Part shown: positions 1 through 9,638 of the stretch, piece by piece | How positions within the stretch are numbered: the stretch's first letter is position 1 | Layout: every line of letters begins with the position of its first letter | Assembly: GCA_902464035.1 (NCBI GenBank) | Contig: CABQHT010000001.1 | Location: forward strand, 25,666 to 89,665 | Length of the DNA: 64,000 nt | Direction of reading: 5' to 3' | Source of the DNA: an uncultured Collinsella sp. | GTDB lineage: Bacteria; Actinomycetota; Coriobacteriia; Coriobacteriales; Coriobacteriaceae | Notes under the pieces: generated by a model | The model's database searches: none | What the model was told of the DNA's origin: nothing | The model's input: the letters and a program-made list of their open reading frames with translations, nothing else | Translations under genes and position numbers: made by a program

Positions 1-369
1 GGCCATGCGACGCAGTCGGCCGGCGGCTTTCTGCCCGAGTTCCACACCGACTTCGTCTTCGCCTTCCTGTCCGAGACCTTTGGCTTTTGCGGCTCCTTTT
101 TGCTCCTGTGCCTCTACGTGCTGCTGATCTTTTCGACGATTCGCGTCGCCTTTAAGTGTGAGTCGCTGTTCTTGCGTCTTTCGTGTGTGGGCATCGTTGG
201 CATGTGGGCGTTCCAGACCTTCGAAAACATCGGCATGTGCATCGGCATGATGCCGATTACCGGTATTCCGCTACCGTTTATTAGCTTCGGTTCGTCTTCG
301 ATGATGATTCAGCTGCTGACGGTGGGTATCGTACAATCCATATGGCGGCATCGTTCGGGCGCCGCGTAA
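1..369 (+). CDS. rodA: RodA/FtsW-family cell-wall polymerase, C-terminal part (5' end outside window)
   Basis: Open from base 1 in frame 1 to the TAA at 367-369, giving the last 122 residues of a SEDS-family protein. The fragment begins with a segment resembling the RodA extracellular signature (LPEFHTDFVFA) and ends with the family's conserved C-terminal pattern TGIPLPFISFGSSS. Hydrophobic stretches between these match the last transmembrane helices. SEDS proteins polymerise peptidoglycan glycan strands in the cytoplasmic membrane with a class B penicillin-binding protein. The LPE-HTDF signature favours RodA over FtsW, but the missing N-terminus leaves some doubt. The next gene follows after 18 bases and is probably co-transcribed. 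Confidence 0.85.
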   Translation, partial: GHATQSAGGFLPEFHTDFVFAFLSETFGFCGSFLLLCLYVLLIFSTIRVAFKCESLFLRLSCVGIVGMWAFQTFENIGMCIGMMPITGIPLPFISFGSSSMMIQLLTVGIVQSIWRHRSGAA

Positions 370-387
370 CCGCTGGAGGGGTTTGCT

Positions 388-1317
388 ATGAAAATTCCCG
401 TAGATAAGCTTACCCGCGCTTTTAAGATGGGCGCGTCCGTTAAGAAGGATTCCGATACGCCGGTGCGCGTCTCGGTCTATCTGGATTCGTCCGCCTCGCG
501 CTTTCTGGCCGAGTGCGTGCGTGACGCCTTTGTGCCGCAGACGACCTCGGGCATTGTGCGCGTCGAGCGTCTGGGGGAGGAGCGAATTGCTCCAAAGATC
601 GATACCGATGTGGTACTGGTGCTCTCGTGTGGTTCCGACCGCTTGGAGAGTGCCGTGCAGGAGCTCGTGATCGCCGGCGCGCCCGTGTGCGTGCTTGCCG
701 AGTCAGCTGTGGAGGTGCCGTTTATCGAGGAGTCCACGCCCATGCTCGGCGTGGTGGCGGCAACCGATAAGACGTATCTGCTCGAGACGCTTGCCCGCTG
801 GATTCTCGATCGCACCGAAAAGGAAACGGCTTTTGCGGCGAACTTTGCCTTCATGCGCATCGCGGCGGCCAATCGTATCATCACCTCGTGCGCGCTCACC
901 AATATGGCGACCGGTGCGCTGGTGTTTTTGCCGGGGTCCGATTATCCCGTGATGGCGCTGGCGCAGGTGGGCATGCTCTTTGAGCTCGCTGCCGTCTTTG
1001 GACGCGGCATTAAGCCTGAGCGCGGCTACGAGGTCGCGGGCGTGCTTGCCGGCGGTCTTGTGATCCGCGCGGTCACCCGCGCGCTCGTCAAGCAGACGCC
1101 ACATATTGGGTTTGCCGTCAAGGCGCTTACTGCTGCCGCGGGCACCTATGGCATGGGCCGTGCGCTCGTTTCGCTCTACGAGCGCGATGTCGACTACGGC
1201 CGCGCCAACGAGGTGGTCACTGCCACGTTCTCCCGCGTTCGCGATCTGGTGACCACGGTCGCGGGCGCTACCCGTCCTATGGCGTCCTACCAAGACGCAT
1301 CCGATCTCGCTGCTTAG
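388..1317 (+). CDS. Uncharacterised membrane-associated protein, DUF697-like C-terminal half
   Basis: A 309-residue protein that I do not recognise with certainty. ATG at 388 follows a GGAGGGG ribosome site (375-381). The N-terminal half (about 1-150) alternates beta-like and helical segments, including DVVLVLSCG. The C-terminal half (about 155-275) holds alanine/glycine-rich hydrophobic stretches (GALVFLPGSDYPVMALAQ; VAGVLAGGLVIRAV). That arrangement recalls the DUF697 membrane domain found behind some Era-like GTPases, but no P-loop is present here. It sits between rodA and a radical-SAM gene with short gaps, so co-expression is likely. Function unknown. Confidence 0.7.
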   Translation: MKIPVDKLTRAFKMGASVKKDSDTPVRVSVYLDSSASRFLAECVRDAFVPQTTSGIVRVERLGEERIAPKIDTDVVLVLSCGSDRLESAVQELVIAGAPVCVLAESAVEVPFIEESTPMLGVVAATDKTYLLETLARWILDRTEKETAFAANFAFMRIAAANRIITSCALTNMATGALVFLPGSDYPVMALAQVGMLFELAAVFGRGIKPERGYEVAGVLAGGLVIRAVTRALVKQTPHIGFAVKALTAAAGTYGMGRALVSLYERDVDYGRANEVVTATFSRVRDLVTTVAGATRPMASYQDASDLAA

Positions 1318-1327
1318 GGGTTTTCCG

Positions 1328-3205
1328 TTGCGCGTTCCGTATCAAGACTGTTTTCATTTAATTGAGCCGCTGCTCGCCAAGGTCGAAAAGCCGAGTCGCT
1401 ATATCGATCACGAGTGGGGCACGCTTTCCAAGGCCGATGCCGACTACCGTTGCTGCCTGATCTACCCGGATGTGTACGAGGTTGGTCTGCCCAACCAGGG
1501 CATCGCCATCCTCTACAACATCCTTAACCAGGCCGAGGGCATCTCCTGCGAGCGTGGCTATGTGCCGTGGCCCGATATGGGTGACGCCATGCGTGAGGCG
1601 GGTATTCCGCTGCTGTCGCTCGAGGGTGCCGCCCCCGTCGCTTCGTTTGATATCGTCGGTCTGCATGTGCCGCACGAGATGGCGGTGACGAACTTCCTCG
1701 AGGCACTCGATCTCGCTGGCATTCCGCTGTTAGCGGCCGACCGAGGTGAAGACGACCCCATCATCATCGCCGGCGGTCCCTCGGTGTACAACCCTGAGCC
1801 GTACGCGGCCTTCTTCGATGCCATCCTCATCGGCGAGGGCGAGGAATCGCTGCTCGAGACCTGCCAGCTGCATCGCCGCCTGCGCGACGAAGGAGTCCCG
1901 CGCGCGCAGATTGTTGAGCAGCTTGCATCCATTGCCGGCAACTACGTGCCGTCGCTCTATGAGGTTCGTCACGACGAACCCTGCTCGCCGCATGGCTACA
2001 CCGTGCCGCGCGAGGGCAAGGATGCGCCGACCGTGGTCTACAAACGCGTCGTCGAGGATTTCGGCGCCACGAATCCGCTGTCGCAGTCGTGCGTACCCTA
2101 TGCGCAACTGGTCCACGATCGCCTGTCTATCGAGATTCTGCGCGGCTGCGCCCGCGGCTGTCGTTTTTGCCAGGCCGGCATGACGTATCGCCCGGTGCGC
2201 GAGCGCTCGGCCGACCAGATCGTCTCGTCGGTGATTCAGGGTCTGGAAAAGACCGGCTATGACGAGGTGTCGCTGACCTCGCTCTCCACGACCGACCACT
2301 CCTGCATTCGCGACGTGCTCGGCAGGCTCAACCGTCGCCTGGAGGATACGGGTATTCGCGTGTCTATTCCGTCGCAGCGCCTGGATTCGTTTGGCGTGGA
2401 TATGGCCGAGTCGGTCGCCGGCGAAAAGAAGGGCGGCCTGACGTTCGCGCCCGAGGCCGGCAGCCAGCGCATGCGCGACATCATTAACAAGAACGTGACC
2501 GAGGAGGACCTGGACCGTGCGGCCAAGGCGGCCTTCGAGGCCGGCTGGAACCGCATGAAGCTCTACTTTATGATGGGCCTTCCCGGCGAGCGCGACGAGG
2601 ACATCGTGGCCATTGCCAATCTGGCCGATCACGTGCTGGAGCTCGGTCGTTCCGTGGTGCCCAAGACTCGTCGCGGCTCGATCTCGGTGTCCATCTCGGT
2701 TTCGGTCTTTATCCCAAAGGCTGCCACGCCGTTCCAGTGGTGCCCGCAGCTCGACTACGACGATGTCAAGCGCCGCCAGAAGCTGCTTATCACGAGCGTT
2801 CGCAACCGTGCCGTCCGCGTGCATTACCACGATGCCGAGACCTCGCTCATCGAGGCCGCGCTGTCCCGCGCCGGTCGTGACATGACGCCCGTCATCATCG
2901 ATGCTTGGCGCTCGGGGTCTCGCTTTGACGCCTGGGTAGAGCATTTCTCGCTCGATAACTGGAAGGAGGCTGCTGCCAAAAACGGCATCGACCTCAATGA
3001 GCTCGTGCACCTGCCCTACGAGTTGGACTGGCGCCTGCCGTGGGAGCACGTGAGCCCCGGCTGCACGCGCGGCTTCCTCGAGCGCGAGTACCGTCGCTCG
3101 CTCGAGGGTGTCACGACTCCCGACTGCACCCGTACGTCGTGCACCGGCTGCGGAATCTGCCCCACGCTCCACGCCAAGAATGTATTGATGGGTGATCGCG
3201 CATGA
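1328..3205 (+). CDS. TIGR03960-family B12-binding-domain radical SAM protein
   Basis: 625 residues from a TTG start at 1328, preceded by AGGGG at 1316-1320. The N-terminal part (about 30-200) resembles a cobalamin-binding-type domain. It is followed by a radical SAM core with the CxxxCxxC cluster site in RGCARGCRFCQAG (about residues 270-282). The C-terminus carries a second cysteine group (CTRTSCTGCGICP, about 600-612), as is usual in this family. Family members always travel with the radical-SAM-linked protein encoded next, here overlapping by four bases (ATGA). The substrate is not established; a role in RNA modification is often guessed because the pair commonly sits before rplU. Confidence 0.85.
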   Translation: MRVPYQDCFHLIEPLLAKVEKPSRYIDHEWGTLSKADADYRCCLIYPDVYEVGLPNQGIAILYNILNQAEGISCERGYVPWPDMGDAMREAGIPLLSLEGAAPVASFDIVGLHVPHEMAVTNFLEALDLAGIPLLAADRGEDDPIIIAGGPSVYNPEPYAAFFDAILIGEGEESLLETCQLHRRLRDEGVPRAQIVEQLASIAGNYVPSLYEVRHDEPCSPHGYTVPREGKDAPTVVYKRVVEDFGATNPLSQSCVPYAQLVHDRLSIEILRGCARGCRFCQAGMTYRPVRERSADQIVSSVIQGLEKTGYDEVSLTSLSTTDHSCIRDVLGRLNRRLEDTGIRVSIPSQRLDSFGVDMAESVAGEKKGGLTFAPEAGSQRMRDIINKNVTEEDLDRAAKAAFEAGWNRMKLYFMMGLPGERDEDIVAIANLADHVLELGRSVVPKTRRGSISVSISVSVFIPKAATPFQWCPQLDYDDVKRRQKLLITSVRNRAVRVHYHDAETSLIEAALSRAGRDMTPVIIDAWRSGSRFDAWVEHFSLDNWKEAAAKNGIDLNELVHLPYELDWRLPWEHVSPGCTRGFLEREYRRSLEGVTTPDCTRTSCTGCGICPTLHAKNVLMGDRA

Positions 3206-4014
3206 GTGAGCGCCTGACCGACAACCCCACGCTCTTTAGACTTCGTGTTCGCTATGGCAAGCGCGATCGCCTTAAGTACCTGGGCCATCTCGAAGTAATC
3301 CATACCATTGAGCGCATTGTGCGCCGTGCGGGACTTCCCTATGCCGTCACGCAGGGCTTCTCTCCGCACATGCGCGTGGGCTTCTCTTCGGCGCTACCGG
3401 TGGGTACGTCGTCGACCTGCGAGTGGTATGACCTGTTTATGACCGAGTTCGTGGCGCTCGACGAGGCGTTTGGGCGCCTGGCTGCGGCGTCTCCGGCCGA
3501 TCTGGCGCCCATCGAGGCGGCGTACATCGACGTGCGCACGCCGGCGTTGACGGCGCAACTCACGCGTCTGTCGTATCGCATCGACCTGCACTTGGATCCC
3601 GAGGCGCCCGTAAGCGCCGACGAGGTGCGTCGTGCGATCGACACGCTGCGCGCGGACCATGGCATCGACTACGCGCGCGGCAAAAAGAGCAAGCGCTTGG
3701 ATTTGGATCACACGCTCGTGGGCTATGAGCTCACGGCGGGGGAGCGCCCGGACCATTTGGTGCTCATGCTCGACACCCATGCCGATAACGAGGGCTCCAT
3801 GCGTCCGGAAATTTTGCTTTCTGCAGCTGATGTTTTGTTGCAGGGCTTGACCCCGGGCGTGGATGCACCTATTGTTTCCACCGGTATGCAAGACCTCGTG
3901 ACCATCTGCTCCTACGATGTCGAGCGTCAGAATCAAGCATGCGAGGACGACGAGGGCCGACTCGTCAGCCCCATACCTGTGCGAACTTGTGGATTTGCTC
4001 CACATACTCGTTGA
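3202..4014 (+). CDS. TIGR03936-family radical SAM-associated protein (DUF2344)
   Basis: 270 residues, ATG at 3202 overlapping the stop of the upstream radical SAM gene, so translation is coupled. The N-terminus (FRLRVRYGKRDRLKYLGHLE) and the following IERIVRRAGLPYAVTQGFSPH match the hallmark of DUF2344 proteins, which accompany or are fused to TIGR03960 enzymes. No iron-sulfur or ATP-binding motif is visible, which suggests an accessory or substrate-binding role. Its TGA stop (4012-4014) lies inside the -35 box of the rplU promoter. In many Firmicutes an rng-type RNase gene stands between this gene and rplU; it is absent here. Confidence 0.85.
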   Translation: MSERLTDNPTLFRLRVRYGKRDRLKYLGHLEVIHTIERIVRRAGLPYAVTQGFSPHMRVGFSSALPVGTSSTCEWYDLFMTEFVALDEAFGRLAAASPADLAPIEAAYIDVRTPALTAQLTRLSYRIDLHLDPEAPVSADEVRRAIDTLRADHGIDYARGKKSKRLDLDHTLVGYELTAGERPDHLVLMLDTHADNEGSMRPEILLSAADVLLQGLTPGVDAPIVSTGMQDLVTICSYDVERQNQACEDDEGRLVSPIPVRTCGFAPHTR

Positions 4015-4039
4015 CGGGGGTATTTTCGCCTGCTACTAT
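4011..4039 (+). promoter_or_regulatory. Promoter of rplU-rpmA
   Basis: TTGACG (4011-4016), a 17-base spacer and TACTAT (4034-4039) preceded by TGC, which makes an extended -10. Expected start near 4046 gives a leader of about 36 bases before rplU. The -35 overlaps the stop codon of the preceding gene. Confidence 0.8.
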
Positions 4040-4081
4040 ATTCGACTGTTGCACTAACTGATGCATGAAGGGCAAGTAAAC

Positions 4082-4456
4082 ATGTACGCAATCGTTAACA
4101 CGGGCGGCAAGCAGTACAAGGTCGCCACCGACGATGTCATCACCGTCGAGAAGATCGAGGGCAATGAGGGCGACAAGGTCACCCTGCCGGTCATCTTCCT
4201 CAACGATGGTAAGAAGATCGTCACCGATCCCGACAAGCTGGCCAAGGCCAAGGTTACCGCTCAGATCGTTGAGCAGTTCAAGGGCGAGAAGCAGCTGGTC
4301 TTCAAGTTCCACAAGCGTAAGCGCTATCGTCGCCTGAAGGGTCACCGTCAGCAGCTCACCAAGCTGAAGATCGTGAAGGTCCAGGCTACGTCCCGCGCCA
4401 AGAAGGCTGTCAAGGCAGAGGCCGAGGCTGTTGCCGAGGCTCCCGTCGCCGAGTAG
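4082..4456 (+). CDS. rplU: 50S ribosomal protein L21
   Basis: 124 residues starting MYAIVNTGGKQYKV, the diagnostic N-terminus of bL21; the conserved FKFHKRKRYRRLKGHRQ segment follows at about residues 76-92. The ATG at 4082 is chosen because GAAGGGC lies just upstream and it matches the family start; an in-frame ATG at 4061 would add seven non-conserved residues. bL21 usually has about 103 residues; the extra 20 or so at the C-terminus are Ala/Glu-rich. It binds 23S rRNA domain I in the large subunit. First gene of the rplU-rpmA unit. Confidence 0.97.
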   Translation: MYAIVNTGGKQYKVATDDVITVEKIEGNEGDKVTLPVIFLNDGKKIVTDPDKLAKAKVTAQIVEQFKGEKQLVFKFHKRKRYRRLKGHRQQLTKLKIVKVQATSRAKKAVKAEAEAVAEAPVAE

Positions 4457-4489
4457 ATTACACTCGTAACGAAAGAGTAGGTATACACA

Positions 4490-4747
4490 ATGGCACACAA
4501 AAAAGGACTCGGTTCCTCCCGTAATGGCCGTGACTCCCGCGGTCAGCGCCTTGGCACGAAGCGCTATGCCGGCCAGACGGTAACCACGGGCACGATTCTC
4601 GTCCGTCAGCACGGCACTCACATCCATCCGGGTGAGAACGTTGGCCGTGGCAAGGACGACACGCTGTTCGCGCTGGTCGACGGTACCGTTGAGTTCCACA
4701 AGGGTATCAAGCACAGGGTCAGCGTACGCCCGCTCGCGAACGCGTAA
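4490..4747 (+). CDS. rpmA: 50S ribosomal protein L27
   Basis: 85 residues starting [19 protein letters not shown], the unprocessed bL27 N-terminus that reaches the peptidyl-transferase centre. It lacks the short cleavable leader seen in Firmicutes L27. Consistent with this, the gene for the cysteine protease Prp, often placed between rplU and rpmA in Firmicutes, is missing. It lies 33 bases after rplU and is followed by a strong terminator, so rplU-rpmA probably forms a two-gene transcript. Confidence 0.97.
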   Translation: MAHKKGLGSSRNGRDSRGQRLGTKRYAGQTVTTGTILVRQHGTHIHPGENVGRGKDDTLFALVDGTVEFHKGIKHRVSVRPLANA

Positions 4748-4772
4748 TTCACCCTTCATAGAGCACATATGT

Positions 4773-4816
4773 GGGAGGCACTTGAGTTTTAGGATTCAAG
4801 GGTCTCCCTCTTTTTT
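4773..4816 (+). terminator. Rho-independent terminator after rpmA
   Basis: GGGAGGCACTTGA and its near-complement TTCAAGGGTCTCCC form a long hairpin, directly followed by TCTTTTTT (to 4816). It separates rpmA from obgE. Confidence 0.9.
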
Positions 4817-4820
4817 GTAG

Positions 4821-6299
<1,479 letters not shown>

Positions 6300-6302
6300 G
6301 CC

Positions 6303-6980
6303 ATGTCGCTGCGCGGTGGAATCGGTTTGCCCGAGCTGTCCATAAAAGAGGGCAAAGAGTTTCGGCTTGGCATTATGGGCGGCACCTTCGACCCGATTCA
6401 TTACGGGCACCTGGTGACTGCCGAGCAGGCGCGCGAGTCGCTCGACTTGGACGCTGTGCTCTTTATGCCGGCCGGCTCTCCTGCCTTTAAACTCGACAAA
6501 CCGGTGACGCCTGCTGAGGACCGTTATGCCATGACGGTCCTCGCCACCGCCGCGAATCCGGCTTTTTTGGCGAGCCGTTTCGAGATCGACCGTCCGGGCG
6601 TGACCTATACGGCCGATACGCTTCATGCCCTTCGCGACTTTTACCCGCCGCAGGTAAAGCTCTACTTTATTACGGGCGCCGACGCGATTATCGATATTGT
6701 GACCTGGCATGATGCCGAGCGAATCGCTGAGCTTGCTACCTTTATTGCGGCGACGCGACCGGGCTTTGATATCGATACGGCGCGTGCCCGAATCAAAGAG
6801 TCGGGGCTGCCGTTCGATGTGCGCTATATTCAGATTCCGGCGCTGGCGATCAGCTCGACGAACATTCGTAAGCGAGTTGCCCGCGGCATGAGCGTGCGCT
6901 ATCTTACGAGCGAATCTGTGCTCGGCTACATTCGCAAGCGCAGTTTGTATGTCGATCTGGGTCAAGAAGATTTTGAGTGA
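6303..6980 (+). CDS. nadD: Nicotinate-nucleotide adenylyltransferase
   Basis: 225 residues. The nucleotidyltransferase signature GGTFDPIHYGHL lies at about residues 25-36 and the C-terminal ISSTNIRKRV at about 183-192. It adenylates nicotinate mononucleotide to nicotinate adenine dinucleotide in NAD synthesis. The start used is the ATG at 6303, three bases after obgE; it leaves about 20 residues before the first beta strand, so a later start is possible. The obgE-nadD-yqeK-rsfS order is common in Gram-positive bacteria. The stop overlaps the yqeK start. Confidence 0.95.
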   Translation: MSLRGGIGLPELSIKEGKEFRLGIMGGTFDPIHYGHLVTAEQARESLDLDAVLFMPAGSPAFKLDKPVTPAEDRYAMTVLATAANPAFLASRFEIDRPGVTYTADTLHALRDFYPPQVKLYFITGADAIIDIVTWHDAERIAELATFIAATRPGFDIDTARARIKESGLPFDVRYIQIPALAISSTNIRKRVARGMSVRYLTSESVLGYIRKRSLYVDLGQEDFE

Positions 6981-7600
6981 TGGGGGCTACGTTGTCGGTA
7001 GAGGATCAGTTTGAGGGCGATGAGCGCGCGCTGCTCAAGCGCATTCAAGAGCTGCTCGATGTTCGCATGAAGGATAAGCGCAAGCGCTATGTGCATTCGC
7101 TGGGTGTTGCCGAGACCGCACTTCATCTGGCCGAGGTCTACGGCGTTGACCGCTTTGATGCCGCTGCCGCCGGTTTAATTCACGACTGGGACAAGGTGCT
7201 TTCCGATGATGAGCTCGTGGCCCGCGCGCTTCACTATGGCATCAAGGTTGCCGGCTCTCCTTCCGCCGCGACGCCGCTTTTGCATGGCCCTGTTGCCGCC
7301 TATGAGCTTCCGCAGCTTTTCCCCGAGCTGTCGCCGGCCGTTTTCCAGGCTGTCGACCGTCACACCGTGGGTGCCTGCGACATGACGCCGCTCGATATGG
7401 TGGTCTTTGTGGCCGATGCCATCGAGCCCAACCGCCATGGTGATTATGCCCATGGCTTACGCAAGATGGTAGGGGAGTCGACGCTTGACGAGTTGTTCTT
7501 CTCCTGTTTTGCGCAGGGTCTGGTCTACGTGATCCAGTCCGGGCGCTATCTTTATCCCACGGCTATTACGATTTACAACCATTACGCCCAGCTGCGCTAG
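6980..7600 (+). CDS. yqeK: HD-domain hydrolase YqeK (probable symmetrical Ap4A hydrolase)
   Basis: 206 residues from ATG at 6980, overlapping nadD's TGA by one base; a GTG at 6977 is the alternative. HD metal ligands are visible: H in RYVHSLGVAE, HD in LIHDWDK, H in LLHGPVAAYE, H in DRHTVG and D in VADAIEPNR. The second motif reads HDWDK rather than the common HDxAK. YqeK enzymes split diadenosine tetraphosphate into two ADP and sit between nadD and rsfS in many Gram-positive genomes, as here. Confidence 0.9.
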   Translation: MGATLSVEDQFEGDERALLKRIQELLDVRMKDKRKRYVHSLGVAETALHLAEVYGVDRFDAAAAGLIHDWDKVLSDDELVARALHYGIKVAGSPSAATPLLHGPVAAYELPQLFPELSPAVFQAVDRHTVGACDMTPLDMVVFVADAIEPNRHGDYAHGLRKMVGESTLDELFFSCFAQGLVYVIQSGRYLYPTAITIYNHYAQLR

Positions 7601-7628
7601 CTCGGGTGTGTCTAGAAAGAGGTATTCC

Positions 7629-8084
7629 ATGGCCGACGAGACCATGACTGACGAGCAGATTCTTGAAGGTGTGGAGCACAAGAGTTTCGTTGCCACGTCC
7701 GACCGCACCGCCGCCTCGCTGTCCGCGAGCGGTGTCGCCGCCGAGGATGTCGCCCGCGCCGCCGCGCAGGCCGCCTACGACAAGAAGGGCGAGGACGTGC
7801 AGGTGCTCAACCTGACCGAGCTTTCCGACGTGTGCGACTACTTTGTGCTTGCCACCGGTACCAACAACCGCCAGGTCGATTCGATCGTCGACGAGATCGA
7901 GGAGAAGGTCGCCGAGGCTTGCGGCGAGCATCCGTTCTCCATCGAGGGCCGCGAGCAGAAGACCTGGATGCTCATGGACTACGGCTCGGTTGTCGTCCAC
8001 GTCTTCACTCCCGAAGCCCGCGACTTCTACCGCCTAGAAAAGCTCTGGGGTGACGCCCCCCAGCTCCCCCTCAATCTCCTCTAG
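7629..8084 (+). CDS. rsfS: Ribosomal silencing factor RsfS
   Basis: 151 residues from ATG at 7629 (GAAAGAGG just upstream; a GTG at 7608 would add seven residues). The conserved core runs from residue 40 or so: KGEDVQVLNLTELSDVCDYFV, ATGTNNRQVDSIVDEIEEK and VHVFTPEARDFYRLEKLWGDA. RsfS binds L14 and blocks subunit joining in starved cells. The first 40 residues, rich in Ala and Thr, are an extension beyond the usual length of about 110. Last gene of the obgE operon. Its TAG stop abuts a dispersed repeat. Confidence 0.94.
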   Translation: MADETMTDEQILEGVEHKSFVATSDRTAASLSASGVAAEDVARAAAQAAYDKKGEDVQVLNLTELSDVCDYFVLATGTNNRQVDSIVDEIEEKVAEACGEHPFSIEGREQKTWMLMDYGSVVVHVFTPEARDFYRLEKLWGDAPQLPLNLL

Positions 8085-8115
8085 TAGCTCATTTGATACG
8101 GGGCTTTTTAGCTAG
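8082..8115 (+). repeat. Dispersed short repeat, copy A (3' end of rsfS)
   Basis: The segment TAGCTCATTTGATACGGGGC, continuing TTTTTAGCTA, begins at the rsfS stop codon. It matches the element at 16136-16167 in the pattern TAGCT-n-A-TTTG-GGGGCT-TTTTAGCTA. Palindromic TAGCTA ends can pair to form a small hairpin around the G-rich loop. Confidence 0.6.
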
Positions 8116-8128
8116 CTTCGCGCATTTC

Positions 8129-8171
8129 GCCGGGCAGTTGCGGTTTTCCGCACCTGCCCGGCTTTCTTTTT
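8129..8171 (+). terminator. Terminator of the obgE-nadD-yqeK-rsfS operon
   Basis: GCCGGGCAGTTGCGG (8129-8143) and CCGCACCTGCCCGGC (8148-8162) pair around a four-base loop, followed by TTTCTTTTT. It also lies just beyond the end of dinB on the other strand, but no T-run exists for that direction. Confidence 0.92.
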
Positions 8172-8183
8172 GCCTAAAGGCGG

Positions 8184-9437
8184 TTAATCGTTGAAGCGGG
8201 ATTGGCGGCCGAAAGATAGGGCGGTGTCGCCGAACTTGTCTCGGACGGCGTCGATAGCGACCGAGAGGTCGCGACGGTCGCTTGATTGGGCTCCGCGGTC
8301 GTCGACTTCGCAGAACAGGTCGGTCTGGATGCCGCCTTGGTGGTCGAAGTCGCTCATGCCGATGCCCGCTAAGCGAACATGCATGCCTTCCTGCCAGATG
8401 TTGTCGAGCAGTTCGAGTGCAACCGCCACGAAGATGTTCTCATCGTCGGTCGGATGAGGCAGCCGGCGCTGTGCCGTACGCCCGCTGCCATACGAATACT
8501 TAAGCTTGAGCGTTACCGTGCCGCCCGTCAGTCCCTGACGGCGCAGGCGGCGTCCAACCGACTCACCCAGCAGCGCAATCGCCGCTTCGATGTCCCCGCG
8601 CTCAGTCAAATCTTTCGCAAAGGTGCGTTCATTGCTGACCGACTTGATCTTGCGCTCTTCATCGAGACTCGTGACTTCGGAGATTTCAAGTCCCAGCGCA
8701 CGCTGACGCATACGTTCGCCGTTGACGCCAAAAATAGAGGCCAAGGTGGATTCCGGCGCGCGTGACAGCTCGCCGAGCGTGTAGATGCGCATACGGCGTA
8801 GTCGCTCCTCGGCCGAGCGCCCGATGCCGCTCATGGCAGATACCGGCAGCGCGGCCAAAAAGCGCTGCTCGGTTCCGGGGCGCACGATGGTCAGCCCAAA
8901 CGGCTTATCCCGCTCGCTTGCGATCTTTGCCACCGTCTTGTTGCAGCCCACACCAATGGAGCACGTCACTCCCAGCGCTGCCACGCGGTCGCTTATACGC
9001 CGCGCAACCAGTAGCGGGTCCTCGGGCGCAAAGCGACCCGGTGTGATATCGATAAAGGCTTCGTCGATGGATACGCGCTCAACGCGCGGCGTCTCCTCGG
9101 CAAGAATCGCCATGACCTGCGCGCTCACCTCGCGGTAGCGATCAAAGTGCCCGTGCGTCCAAATGGCTTGCGGGCACAAGCGCCGCGCCTCGGCCGAGGC
9201 CATGGCAGAGTGCACGCCAAAGCGACGTGCCTCATACGAACACGTGGACACGACGCCACGCGAATCGGCATCTCCGCCCACGATGAGCGGCTTGCCACTC
9301 CACTCGGGGTGGTCGAGCATCTCCACGCTCGCAAAAAACGCATCGAGGTCCATGAGGCCCACCGCCGGACCCGTCCAGGGAGGCGGCGTGACGCCCATGG
9401 CATCCTCATAACCGTATGTATGTTCGCGTCTTTCCAT
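8184..9437 (-). CDS. dinB: DNA polymerase IV (Y-family)
   Basis: 417 residues on the minus strand. Catalytic acids: D30 in GLMDLDAFFASVE and D125-E126 in SIDEAF. A helix-hairpin-helix-like region (SGIGRSAEERLRRM) and the little-finger domain follow. DinB extends mismatched or damaged primer ends. The start used leaves about 25 residues before the first beta strand; M14 or M29 could also initiate. It is the only plus-to-minus switch in the first 36 kb and stands alone. No LexA-type box that I can recognise is visible upstream. Confidence 0.94.
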   Translation of the reverse strand: MERREHTYGYEDAMGVTPPPWTGPAVGLMDLDAFFASVEMLDHPEWSGKPLIVGGDADSRGVVSTCSYEARRFGVHSAMASAEARRLCPQAIWTHGHFDRYREVSAQVMAILAEETPRVERVSIDEAFIDITPGRFAPEDPLLVARRISDRVAALGVTCSIGVGCNKTVAKIASERDKPFGLTIVRPGTEQRFLAALPVSAMSGIGRSAEERLRRMRIYTLGELSRAPESTLASIFGVNGERMRQRALGLEISEVTSLDEERKIKSVSNERTFAKDLTERGDIEAAIALLGESVGRRLRRQGLTGGTVTLKLKYSYGSGRTAQRRLPHPTDDENIFVAVALELLDNIWQEGMHVRLAGIGMSDFDHQGGIQTDLFCEVDDRGAQSSDRRDLSVAIDAVRDKFGDTALSFGRQSRFND

Positions 9438-9553
9438 GTCATGAGTATACCGCGCAGCTCATGTGGGGTGCGTGTATGTGCTTGCAAATCCCGAATTCTT
9501 GTCTAAGATATGGATTTGCCCTCGACTACACCGAAGAAGTTGGTCTCACGGAC

Positions 9554-9582
9554 TTCACCTGCCCGCGTCGATGGCGTATTAT
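9554..9582 (+). promoter_or_regulatory. Probable promoter of rpsP operon
   Basis: TTCACC (9554-9559), a 17-base spacer and TATTAT (9577-9582). It lies between divergent dinB and rpsP and would give a leader of about 50 bases. Confidence 0.55.
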
Positions 9583-9638
9583 GTTCAACTGTTTGTTTGT
9601 AGTTGCAGCCTAAAGCTGCTTGGTTGGAGGAGTTTCCT

